Shown here: positions 18,201 to 25,900 of the stretch, one piece after another
Numbering within the stretch: the stretch's first letter is position 1
How the letters are laid out: each line of letters begins with the position of its first letter
NCBI GenBank assembly: GCA_045657625.1
Contig: JAZOTM010000047.1
Span: forward strand, 7,079-71,078
DNA length: 64,000 nucleotides
Direction of reading: 5' to 3'
Source: JAZOTM01 sp045657625
GTDB taxonomy: Bacteria; Bacillota; Clostridia; Lachnospirales; Lachnospiraceae
Notes under the pieces: model-generated
Database searches by the model: none
What the model was told of the DNA's origin: nothing
What the model saw: only the letters and a program-made list of their open reading frames with translations
Made by a program: the position numbers and the translations under genes

Positions 18201-18836
18201 TCCATGATTTTTGAAGAAGGCGAAGAGGAGAACCTCTATCCGTTTGAAGAGGAAGAATCCTACATTCCAAGCTTTATCGAGGAAAAGGAAGAACTGACCG
18301 GTGCTATGTATGGTACGGTGTTACATCGCTTCTTACAATGTTTGGAATTTGCTGCCATTGATGGAACGCAGCCGGAAACTTCTTTGGAGCAGGAAATGGA
18401 ACGCATGCGTTCTACCGGACTCATGAAGGAAGAAGAACTGGCTCGTTTAGGGAAAGCATCTCTTTTGAAATTTTTTGCTACTGACTTGTTTCAACGGATG
18501 CAGCAGGCGGAAAAAAACAAACAGCTTTTTAAGGAACAGCCTTTTGTCACCGGATTTCCGGCAAAGGAGATTTATGACACGGACAGTGAGGAACTGGTGT
18601 TGGTACAGGGAATTATGGATGCCTATTTCAAGGAAGGCACAGATGTGATTTTGGTGGATTATAAAACGGATTTCTTGGAAAATGAGGCTGCTTTTATAGA
18701 AAGATATGAAACCCAGTTAAATCTTTATGAGAAAGCATTAAAACGGGTGACAGATGGAAAAGTTTCTGCTAAAATCATTTATGCTTTTCATCTTGGAAAA
18801 GAAATACAATTACCGGAAGGAAATGAGGAACCATGA
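15267..18836 (+). CDS. addA: ATP-dependent helicase/nuclease subunit A
   Basis: 1189 residues, the UvrD-like 3'-5' helicase and nuclease subunit. Walker A is AAAGSGKT at residues 25-32. Helicase motifs II (MIDEYQDSN) and III onward (FMVGDVKQSIYRFRQARPDLF) follow, and motif VI includes RVLYVALTRAKEKL. The C-terminal RecB-type nuclease core is ILVDYKTDFLE around residue 1130. It overlaps addB by 8 bases and maf by 4, so the three are translationally coupled. Together with AddB it should act at Chi-like sites. Confidence 0.96.
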   Translation: MSKVTWTPEQQEVIDSRNCNILVSAAAGSGKTAVLVERIIQRVTEKENPIDIDELLVVTFTNAAAAEMRERVRKALEKALKENPKDEHLKKQVTLIHHAQITTIDSFCLYLIRNFFQEIDLDPSFRVADTSELELLEMDVLKEIFHEEYEAESEAFLSFMKGYSGRTDDKVKNMVLKIYRNSRSHPWPKEWFASCMENYEVDSVEEMLEKPYMQELIRCCRFETEDCVAMAKKARNRAMEIPELEKYVTLFEQDAESLQHICDQADYFAFRDALYGMSWGAAPRGKLPEEVKAEKDYLLGMRKKYKDAFEKIKKKYIPESLEEKLLDLQETRPYVAELVRLARKFSERMAEKKTEKNIVDFSDMEHFAFRILRNEETKEPTDVAKEFRRHFKEIMIDEYQDSNYLQEEILTSIVMEGDQGNYFMVGDVKQSIYRFRQARPDLFMQKYETFQKGDSHNRRIDLGFNFRSRKEVLDVTNAIFDKIMHKDLGNVEYDEAARLNCGAKNYPESTTFEPEILIYDAEQKESPSVSAKEIEAKVVGQHILKLMETGVVTDLDGGFRPIAFRDIVLLMRETKKGGPIFQRVLKDMGIPAVTAASTGYFSAVEVETILNYLRILDNPRQDIPLASVMMSPIYGFTEAEMAEIRIAAEGQMPFYQCVLENVPKSAKIQFFLDKLDFYRDLSVRRPIPELLSVLLQDTGYLNLVTVMPGGEQRRANLEMLLEKAVKYGSSSYHGLFHFVRYIEKMHKYDKDMGEADVLGENTDAVQIMTIHKSKGLEFPVVYVCNMGSAFNKQDEKDKIAIHPEYGIGLSYFDEKKHTKRSTLVRDGLIKHSSLENMGEELRVLYVALTRAKEKLILCGGVKKVEETLVAYQEEQAEGKTSFLSRSHAGCYLDLLMPAVYSYGPRYKVTVVDPETLLQKEFEEEAKEAWTEASIQNLVKQGYGHREKQLLKERFDFVYPYEKDQQIKSKLSVSEIKRESMIFEEGEEENLYPFEEEESYIPSFIEEKEELTGAMYGTVLHRFLQCLEFAAIDGTQPETSLEQEMERMRSTGLMKEEELARLGKASLLKFFATDLFQRMQQAEKNKQLFKEQPFVTGFPAKEIYDTDSEELVLVQGIMDAYFKEGTDVILVDYKTDFLENEAAFIERYETQLNLYEKALKRVTDGKVSAKIIYAFHLGKEIQLPEGNEEP

Positions 18837-19429
18837 AAAAAATAATTTTAGCCTCCGGATCACCCAGAAGAAAAGAATTAATGGAATTAATGGGTTTTTC
18901 TTTTGAGATACAACCGGCAAAGGGAGAAGAAGTGATTACCGCCACGGAACCGGAAAAAGTGGTAGAGGAACTTTCCTACCAGAAAGCAAAGGAAGTCTTG
19001 GAATCTCGTCAGGATGATGATATGCTTGTGATAGGTGCAGACACCATTGTGGCTTATCAGGGAGAAATCCTGGGCAAGCCAAAGGATACCGAGGATGCCA
19101 AGCGTATGATTGGAATGTTGCAGGGCAATCACCATCAGGTGTATACCGGTGTTACGGTTTTTGAAAAAAAGAACGGCGAGCAGAAGTCCCTTACTTTTTT
19201 TGAAAAAACCGATGTTTATGTGGCAGAAATGTCCCAAGAGGAAATTGCCGCTTATGTAGATACCAAGGAACCTATGGATAAGGCCGGTGCTTACGGCATT
19301 CAAGGAAAATTTGCTCCATTTGTAGAGAAAATTGATGGAGACTATTACAACGTAGTTGGTTTTCCGGTGAGTAGATTTTATCGGGAATTAAAAAAAGCCC
19401 AAATGATGGAGGATTCCTATGGAATTTGA
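18833..19429 (+). CDS. maf: Maf-like nucleoside triphosphate pyrophosphatase
   Basis: 198 residues. The signature ASGSPRRKELM is at residues 7-17, with the further family motifs VIGADTIVAYQGEILGKPKD and GAYGIQGKFAPFVEKIDGDYYNVVGFP. Maf proteins hydrolyse non-canonical or modified nucleoside triphosphates (housecleaning) and can affect septation when overproduced. The ATG overlaps the addA stop by 4 bases. The next small gene begins 11 bases before maf ends. Catalytic Asp and Lys positions look intact. Confidence 0.93.
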   Translation: MKKIILASGSPRRKELMELMGFSFEIQPAKGEEVITATEPEKVVEELSYQKAKEVLESRQDDDMLVIGADTIVAYQGEILGKPKDTEDAKRMIGMLQGNHHQVYTGVTVFEKKNGEQKSLTFFEKTDVYVAEMSQEEIAAYVDTKEPMDKAGAYGIQGKFAPFVEKIDGDYYNVVGFPVSRFYRELKKAQMMEDSYGI

Positions 19430-19679
19430 TGAATTAGTATTAAAAACATTTTTGGAAAAACAGTTGCAGTTATTCCCGGAACCGGTGGCAGATTCTTTGG
19501 AAGAAGCAGAATACTTCTTGGAAGATTGCTTGGCACAGGTTTGCAAAAACATCAACGAAGTAAGAGAAATTTTGGACGAAAGCGGTATGGATGTTACCGG
19601 AATGAGTAAGCAGGAGCTTTTGGAAACAGCAGAAGTCTTTGCGATTCCGGACGGACGTTTTTTGATTGTGGAAGGATAA
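19419..19679 (+). CDS. Small conserved-type acidic protein of unknown function
   Basis: 86 residues, acidic and helical, with no recognisable domain, signal peptide or membrane segment. It is a real gene: GGAGG lies 8 bases before the ATG, it overlaps maf by 11 bases and it is immediately followed by the foldase lipoprotein. I do not recognise the family and assign no function. Confidence 0.7.
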   Translation: MEFDELVLKTFLEKQLQLFPEPVADSLEEAEYFLEDCLAQVCKNINEVREILDESGMDVTGMSKQELLETAEVFAIPDGRFLIVEG

Positions 19680-19683
19680 TTCT

Positions 19684-20664
19684 ATGAAAAAAAGATATAG
19701 CGGAATTGCTGTACTTCTTTTATGCGTTAGTCTGGTCTTAAATGGATGTAGTATTTTGGGAAAGGACTTTGTCTTTACCTTTCATTTAGGCAGCCGAGAC
19801 GTTTTTTCCATAGGCGGTACCAGCTGTAGCGTGGCAGAGGCCAAGGTATTCTTGTGCAACTACCAGAACCTTTATGGGGAAATCTACGGACAATCCCTGT
19901 GGGAAGATGAAAGCGTAGCGGAGGACTTGGAGACCTATGTCAAGGACGTTACCATTGAGCAGTTGGCCCAGATGGTTTCCATGGACCTGTTGGCGGAAGA
20001 GCAGGGAATTTCTCTGACAGAGGATGAACTAAGTCTGGTGGAGCAGGCAGCAGAAGAGTATTACAATTCCTTAACGGATGAGGAAATTTCCTACATGGGA
20101 ATTCGTTTGTCTCATATTGAAGGATTATATGAAAAATATGCCTTAGCAGAAAAATTGTATGAGACTTTGACTGCGGATATTGAAACAGAAATCAGTGAAG
20201 ACGAAGCCCGGGTGGTGGAAGTGCTTCAGATTTATGTAACAGACAGTAGCAAGGCAGCAGCCGTACAGGCAGGCATTGAATCGGATACGGATTTTTCCAC
20301 TTTGGCAGCGCAATACAATACGGCGGAAAACATAGATATTACGGTAAAACGTGGGGATTATGACGAAGCCATTGAAGAGGCGATTTTCGCATTGGATGAT
20401 GAAGAAATCACCGATTGTATTGAAACAGATGACGGCTATTATTTCTTCAAATGTTTGGATAAAAACGTAGAAGATTTGACAGCAGAGAATAAAGAATTGA
20501 TTGAACAGCAGCAGTTAAAAGAAGCCTTTAACGACGTATATGATGAGTATTTGTCCGGTTTGTCCTCCAGTTACAATCAAAGATTGTGGGATAAGGTGGA
20601 AATGGACACTTCAGGAACCATTACGACAAATTCTTTCTTTAGTGTTTACGAAAGCTATTTTTAA
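19684..20664 (+). CDS. PrsA/SurA-like foldase lipoprotein
   Basis: 326 residues. A lipoprotein signal peptide (KKRYSGIAVLLLCVSLVLNGCS) ends in the lipobox LNGC with Cys at about residue 21. A SurA-like helical region is followed by a parvulin-type region around residues 180-260 (RVVEVLQIYVTDSS ... FALDDEEITDCIETDDGYYFFKCLDK). The pattern fits peptidyl-prolyl isomerases that help fold exported proteins outside the membrane. The isomerase core looks divergent, so activity is uncertain. An upstream in-frame GTG at 19666 lies inside the preceding gene; the ATG at 19684 with GAAGGA is preferred. Confidence 0.8.
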   Translation: MKKRYSGIAVLLLCVSLVLNGCSILGKDFVFTFHLGSRDVFSIGGTSCSVAEAKVFLCNYQNLYGEIYGQSLWEDESVAEDLETYVKDVTIEQLAQMVSMDLLAEEQGISLTEDELSLVEQAAEEYYNSLTDEEISYMGIRLSHIEGLYEKYALAEKLYETLTADIETEISEDEARVVEVLQIYVTDSSKAAAVQAGIESDTDFSTLAAQYNTAENIDITVKRGDYDEAIEEAIFALDDEEITDCIETDDGYYFFKCLDKNVEDLTAENKELIEQQQLKEAFNDVYDEYLSGLSSSYNQRLWDKVEMDTSGTITTNSFFSVYESYF

Positions 20665-20670
20665 TAAGAA

Positions 20671-20706
20671 AGCCCGTACAGGAATTGATCCTGTACGGGC
20701 TTTTTG
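20671..20706 (+). terminator. Terminator of the addBA-maf operon
   Basis: GCCCGTACAGGA (20672-20683) pairs perfectly with TCCTGTACGGGC (20689-20700) around a five-base loop, followed by five T. It is a strong GC-rich rho-independent terminator facing the convergent htpG gene, whose stop is at 20724. Confidence 0.95.
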
Positions 20707-20723
20707 TATATATCATGCCGGTT

Positions 20724-22685
20724 TTATTTTGCTAATGCAAGCATAATGTCGTTGCTTCTCTGAATGAATGCAGTCATGGCTTCCGGTGATAATGGAGCGT
20801 TGCTGATTCTTGCTAAATCATATAACTGTTCGCAGAACATTGGAACGTTCTTGGAACGGCGATGTTCTAAGATAAACTGTACCAATGGATGGTTGGCATT
20901 TAAAGTCAAGGTTTCGCTGCCTGCGCCACCAAACATAGACATGTCTAAGCCGGCACCGCCCATAGCGTACATCTTCATCATATCCTGCATACGACGGGAT
21001 TCTTCGGAAAGAATCAAGATAGAAGAGATGTTCTCGTCTTTTAATTTTTCGACTTTAATGGATAATTTATCATTGTTTAAAGCCTTGTGGAAGATTTCGG
21101 TCAATTCCTTTTCGGTTTCTTCCATGCTTTCTTCGGTATCTTCTTTCATGGCATCGGTTAAATCTGCATCGATACGTAAGAAACGATAAGCATTGTTTCT
21201 TGCCTCTAACTGTGTGATGAAAGAGGTGTCGATGTTGTGATTTAAGATGACTGCCTGCATATTCTGTGCTTTGAACATGTTGATGTACTGTACCTGCTGA
21301 TTTTCATCGGTTACATAGTAAACCGGATGACGTAAATCCTTCGGTTCTTCTTCGGATTCTACGGTTTCCCCGTTTTCATCAACAACTTCAGCATCTGTAG
21401 ATTCTGCCTTTGCAGCTTCTTCTAATTCAGCATCCTTCTTTAATAATTCCGGAAGGGTGATGTAGTTGCCTTCCAAATCTTTGAATAAGATGTAATCATT
21501 CATCTTATCACAGAATTTCTCATCTCTTAAGCAACCGTATTTGATGAATGGGCTGATATCATCCCAGTATTTTTCATAGTTTTCTTTATCGGTTTTGCAC
21601 ATACCGGAAAGTTTGTCTGCCACTTTCTTGGTGATGTAATCAGAGATCTTGGAAACAAAACCGTCATTTTGTAAAGCACTTCTGGAAACGTTTAATGGTA
21701 AATCCGGGCAGTCAATAACACCCTTTAATAACATTAAGAACTCCGGAATGACTTCTTTGATGTTGTCCGCAATAAATACCTGGTTGTTGTAAAGCTTGAT
21801 GGTCCCTTCGATGGATTCGTATTCGGTATTAATCTTCGGGAAGTAAAGGATACCCTTTAAGTTGAATGGGTAATCCATATTTAAATGAATCCAGAACAGA
21901 GGCTCCTTGTAGTCGTGGAATACATTGCGATAGAAGGCTTTGTATTCTTCGTCGGTACATTCATTTGGGCTCTTGGTCCAAAGTGGATTTGGATCATTTA
22001 ATGGGGTAGGCTCTTTTGGTTCTTCCCCTTCCTTTGGCTCTTCCGGCTTTGCATTTGCATTGGTTAAGTAGATTTCGGTTGGCATGAAAGAGCAGTATTT
22101 CTGAATGACTTCACGTGCTCTGTATTCATTGGCAAATTCTAAGCAATCGTCGGTTAAGTAAAGGGTGATTTCTGTACCAACGGTATCTTTGTCGCCATCT
22201 TCCATATCGAATTCGGTACCGCCGTCACAAGACCAATGTACCGCGGTAGCACCGTCTTTGTAAGAGAGGGTATCGATGGTAACGGTTTCTGCTACCATGA
22301 AAGCAGAGTAGAAGCCGAGACCAAAGTGACCGATGATCTGGTCATCGGTGGATTTATCTTTGTATTTTTCGATGAAGTCGGTAGCACCGGAGAATGCAAT
22401 CTGGTTGATGTATTCTTCGACTTCGTCTGCGGTCATTCCAAGACCGTTATCGATGAATTTTAAGGTCTTTTCCTGTGGATTTACAATTACGTCAATACGT
22501 GGTTTAAATCCTTCCGGAAGGGTATATTCTCCCATCATGTCTAATTTTTTTAATTTTGTAATCGCATCACATCCGTTACTGATTAACTCACGGTAGAAAA
22601 TATCATGATCGGAATAAAGCCATTTTTTAATAATGGGGAATAAGTTATCGCTATCAATTGATAGACTTCCATGTTTTGTAGTCAT
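20724..22685 (-). CDS. htpG: Molecular chaperone Hsp90 (HtpG)
   Basis: 653 residues from the ATG at 22685, which has GGAGTGG upstream. A longer frame to 22757 runs into the structured leader and lacks a ribosome site. The N-terminal GHKL ATPase is clear: YRELISNGCDAI, FIDNGLGMTADEVEEYI and GHFGLGFYSAFMVA. Two charged insertions are visible, a Glu/Pro-rich one near residue 230 and a Glu-rich one near residue 440. It is a cytosolic ATP-dependent chaperone. Regulation is probably by HrcA through the CIRCE site at 22948-22974, just upstream of a near-consensus promoter. The 5' leader is unusually long and structured. Confidence 0.96.
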   Translation of the reverse strand: MTTKHGSLSIDSDNLFPIIKKWLYSDHDIFYRELISNGCDAITKLKKLDMMGEYTLPEGFKPRIDVIVNPQEKTLKFIDNGLGMTADEVEEYINQIAFSGATDFIEKYKDKSTDDQIIGHFGLGFYSAFMVAETVTIDTLSYKDGATAVHWSCDGGTEFDMEDGDKDTVGTEITLYLTDDCLEFANEYRAREVIQKYCSFMPTEIYLTNANAKPEEPKEGEEPKEPTPLNDPNPLWTKSPNECTDEEYKAFYRNVFHDYKEPLFWIHLNMDYPFNLKGILYFPKINTEYESIEGTIKLYNNQVFIADNIKEVIPEFLMLLKGVIDCPDLPLNVSRSALQNDGFVSKISDYITKKVADKLSGMCKTDKENYEKYWDDISPFIKYGCLRDEKFCDKMNDYILFKDLEGNYITLPELLKKDAELEEAAKAESTDAEVVDENGETVESEEEPKDLRHPVYYVTDENQQVQYINMFKAQNMQAVILNHNIDTSFITQLEARNNAYRFLRIDADLTDAMKEDTEESMEETEKELTEIFHKALNNDKLSIKVEKLKDENISSILILSEESRRMQDMMKMYAMGGAGLDMSMFGGAGSETLTLNANHPLVQFILEHRRSKNVPMFCEQLYDLARISNAPLSPEAMTAFIQRSNDIMLALAK

Positions 22686-22742
22686 TGTTAACCACTCCTT
22701 TTTTGTATCTGTTTTAGATAAAAGGGCGTTTGTGTTATGGAT

Positions 22743-22870
22743 TTGCGAATCTATCATGCCACCTTCAGTGGCATGAATAATATGCGAAAAAGCCTATTGG
22801 CAAGCTAGCTTGCCATACAGGCTTTCCTCGCATATTGCACATGCGGCTTTGCCGCATAGCAGATTCGCAA
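22743..22870 (-). repeat. Cloverleaf-like palindromic element in the htpG leader
   Basis: TTGCGAATCT (22743-22752) pairs perfectly with AGATTCGCAA (22861-22870) and encloses three hairpins. The first is CATGCCAC/GTGGCATG (22755-22762/22768-22775). The second is a long composite hairpin at 22779-22836, made of AATATGCGA/TCGCATATT, AAAGCCT/AGGCTTT and GGCAAGC/GCTTGCC. The third is ATGCGGC/GCCGCAT (22841-22847/22851-22857). Together they form a four-way junction in DNA or in the htpG mRNA. It may be an inserted palindromic repeat or a regulatory RNA fold. Confidence 0.8.
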
Positions 22871-22911
22871 TATTACGTACACAAAAGCCAATCACTTTTA
22901 CATCTTTTATA

Positions 22912-22940
22912 ATATTAAAACCCCCAAACCCAAAAGTCAA
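22912..22940 (-). promoter_or_regulatory. htpG promoter
   Basis: On the minus strand, TTGACT (22940-22935), a 17-base spacer and TAATAT (22917-22912) form a near-consensus vegetative promoter. It starts 7 bases downstream of the CIRCE operator and about 230 bases before the htpG start codon, so the transcript carries the whole cloverleaf element. Confidence 0.85.
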
Positions 22941-22947
22941 TAAAAAA

Positions 22948-22974
22948 TTAGCACTCATTTAAAATGAGTGCTAA
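22948..22974 (-). promoter_or_regulatory. CIRCE operator (HrcA site), also terminator-like
   Basis: A perfect CIRCE: TTAGCACTC, nine bases, GAGTGCTAA. It abuts the htpG -35 box, so HrcA binding should repress htpG. The nine central bases extend the pairing to a 13-bp stem. On the minus strand it is followed by TTTTTT and lies 10 bases after the stop of the upstream activase gene, so the same sequence can act as that gene's rho-independent terminator. Confidence 0.93.
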
Positions 22975-22983
22975 TAAAAATCA

Positions 22984-25900
22984 TTAAGAAGTTTTCTTTA
23001 AGTTTTTCTGTGCAGTAGAGAGCATCAATTTAATACGGTTTAACTGATTTACCTCAGATGCACCCGGGTCATAATCGATGGCAACTACGTTTGCCAATGG
23101 ATTTTCATGACGTAATTTCTTGATAACACCTTTTCCTACGATATGGTTTGGTAAGCAACCAAATGGCTGAGTACAAACAATATTGAGGACATCCTGGTGA
23201 ATCAATTCCATCATTTCACCGGTCAAGAACCAACCTTCACCGGTCTGGTTACCGATGGATACGATTGGAGATGCATACTCTGCAAGCTTACGAATGTCTG
23301 CCGGAGCTTCAAAGTGCTTGCTGCGACGGAATTCGTCTGCCATTGCGGAACGCAACCAGTTGAAGAAGGAAATTCCCAGGTTGTTGTAGAATTTTGACTT
23401 CTTACTAAATCCAAGTTCATCGGTTTTAAAGGTTGCATTGTAGAAGCAGTAGTAAATAAAATCTGTTAAGTCCGGAACTACGGCTTCTGCACCTTCGGAT
23501 TCCAAAAGGTCAACCAAGTAGTTGTTGGCTACCGGGTGGAATTTAACCAAAATCTCACCAACGACACCAACCTTTGGCTTGGTAATATCCAAACGAGGAA
23601 GATTGTCGAAGTCACGAATGATTTCACGACACATCTTCTTGTATTTCTTGTGAGATAAGAACTTCTTGTCTTCACAGAGGAATTCGGTCACTCGTTCTTT
23701 CCATTTCTCATGGAGTGCATTGGTACTTCCCGGTTCTGCTTCGTAAGGTCTTGTGGCGTATACCGCACGCATAAAGATATCTCCGAAGATCAAAGCGTAA
23801 AGTCCACGCTGAATCAACTGTGGAGTGAAACGGAATCCCGGATTCTTTTCCAAACCAACCATGTTGATGGAAATAACAGGGATATCCGGATAACCGGCTT
23901 TTTCCAAAGCACGACGGATAAATCCAATGTAGTTACTTGCACGACAACCACCACCGGTCTGGGAAATCAAAATGGCAGTCTTGGTTAAGTCGTATTTTCC
24001 GCTTTCGATGGCATCCATAATCTGACCTACGACGATCAAGGAAGGATAACAAGCATCGTTGTTTACAAAACGAAGTCCGGAATTGATGATATCCTTTGCA
24101 GATACCTCCGGAATTTCTAAGTTGTAACCGCAAGAGCGGAAGGCCGGCAACAATAAGTCAAAGTGAATCGGAGACATCTGTGGGCAAAGAATGGTGTAAT
24201 TCTTACGCATTTCTTCGGTGAAGATGACTCTTTCATAACTTGCCGGATGAATGGTGCGCTCTTCTTTCTGTGCTTTCTTCACGCGAATAGCAGCCAAGAG
24301 AGAACGGATACGAATGCGAGCAGCCCCTAAGTTGTTTACTTCATCAATCTTCAAGCAAGTGTAAATCTTACCTGATTTTGTCAAAATGTCGTTGACTGCA
24401 TCGGTAGTAACGGCATCCAAACCACAACCAAAGCTGTTTAACTGAATCATATCCAGGTTGTCCTGTAATTTTACATAGTTAGCTGCAGCATAAAGTCTGG
24501 AGTGGTAGGTCCACTGGTCCATAACAATCAACGGACCTTCGTGTGGATTCAAATGTGCCACGGAATCCTCTGTTAAAACAGCGATTCCATAGGAAGTAAT
24601 CAAATCCGGAATACCGTGATTGATTTCCGGATCGCAGTGGTATGGACGTCCTGCAAGAACGATACCGTGACGGCCGGTTTCTTCCAAATATTTCATGACT
24701 TCTTCGCCCTTTTTCTTCATGGCTTCGCGACTGTTTTCCATTTCTGCAAAACCAAGACGAACGGCTTCTTTGACTTCGGATTTGGAAATGCCGAATTCGG
24801 CACCAAATACCTTGGCTAATTTGTCGGTTAAAGCGCTTTCATTTCCGAAGTTCAAGAATGGGTTCAAAAAACGAACTTCCCCGGAGGTGATTTCGTCTAC
24901 GTTATTCTTGATGTTTTCGGAGTAAGAGGTAACAATCGGACAATTGTAGTGATTGTTTACGTTGTCATACTCTTTTCTTTCATAAGGAATGGCAGGATAG
25001 AAGATAAAGTCTGCCTTTCCTTCTTTGATTAGCCAGGAAATATGGCCATGGGCTAATTTCGCCGGGTAACACTCGGATTCGGAAGGAATGGATTCAATGC
25101 CCATTTCGTAAACCTTACGAGTGGTTTGCGGAGAAAGAATGGTACGGAATTTCAAATGTTTGAAGAAAACAGCCCAGAAAGGATAGTTTTCATACATATT
25201 TAAAACTCTCGGAATTCCTACGGATCCGCGAACCGCTTCCTCTTCTGAAAGTGGTTCATAATCAAAGATTAAATGATATTTGTAGTCGAAGAGGTTCGGA
25301 ATGTTGTCCTTATTCTTCACACCGCCGGCACCTTTTTCACAACGGTTACCGGTAATATATCTACGATTTCCGGAGAACTGGTTGATGGTTAAGAGACAAT
25401 TGTTGGTACATCCCTTACAACGAGTCAACTTGGTATCGTAGGTAAGTGCACGGATTTCTTCGATGCTAAGCATTGAAGAAGCCTGGCCCTTTTCATGACG
25501 TTCTCTTGCAACCAAGGCAGCACCAAAAGCACCCATGATTCCGGCGATGTCCGGACGAACGGCTTCGCAACCTGAGATTTTCTCAAAACTACGAAGAACG
25601 GCATCATTGTAGAAGGTTCCACCCTGTACAACTACGTGTTCGCCTAAATCCTTGGCGTCGGAAAGTTTAATAACCTTAAATAAGGCATTTTTAATAACAG
25701 AGTAAGCAAGTCCGGAAGAAATATCTGCTACGGAAGCACCTTCTTTTTGGGCCTGTTTTACTTTGGAGTTCATAAATACAGTACATCTGGTTCCAAGGTC
25801 AATTGGATTCTTGGCAAACAATGCTTCTTTTGCGAAATCCTGTACAGAGAAGTTCAAAGATTTTGCAAAGGTCTCAATAAAGGAACCACAACCGGAAGAG

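Noticed and set aside
19684..20664. Functional catalytic parvulin domain taken as certain
   Set aside because: The isomerase region is too divergent to claim activity; only a foldase-like lipoprotein is supported.
22686..22757. N-terminal extension of htpG into the leader
   Set aside because: It adds 24 residues absent from Hsp90 N-termini and lacks a ribosome site, while the ATG at 22685 has GGAGTGG.
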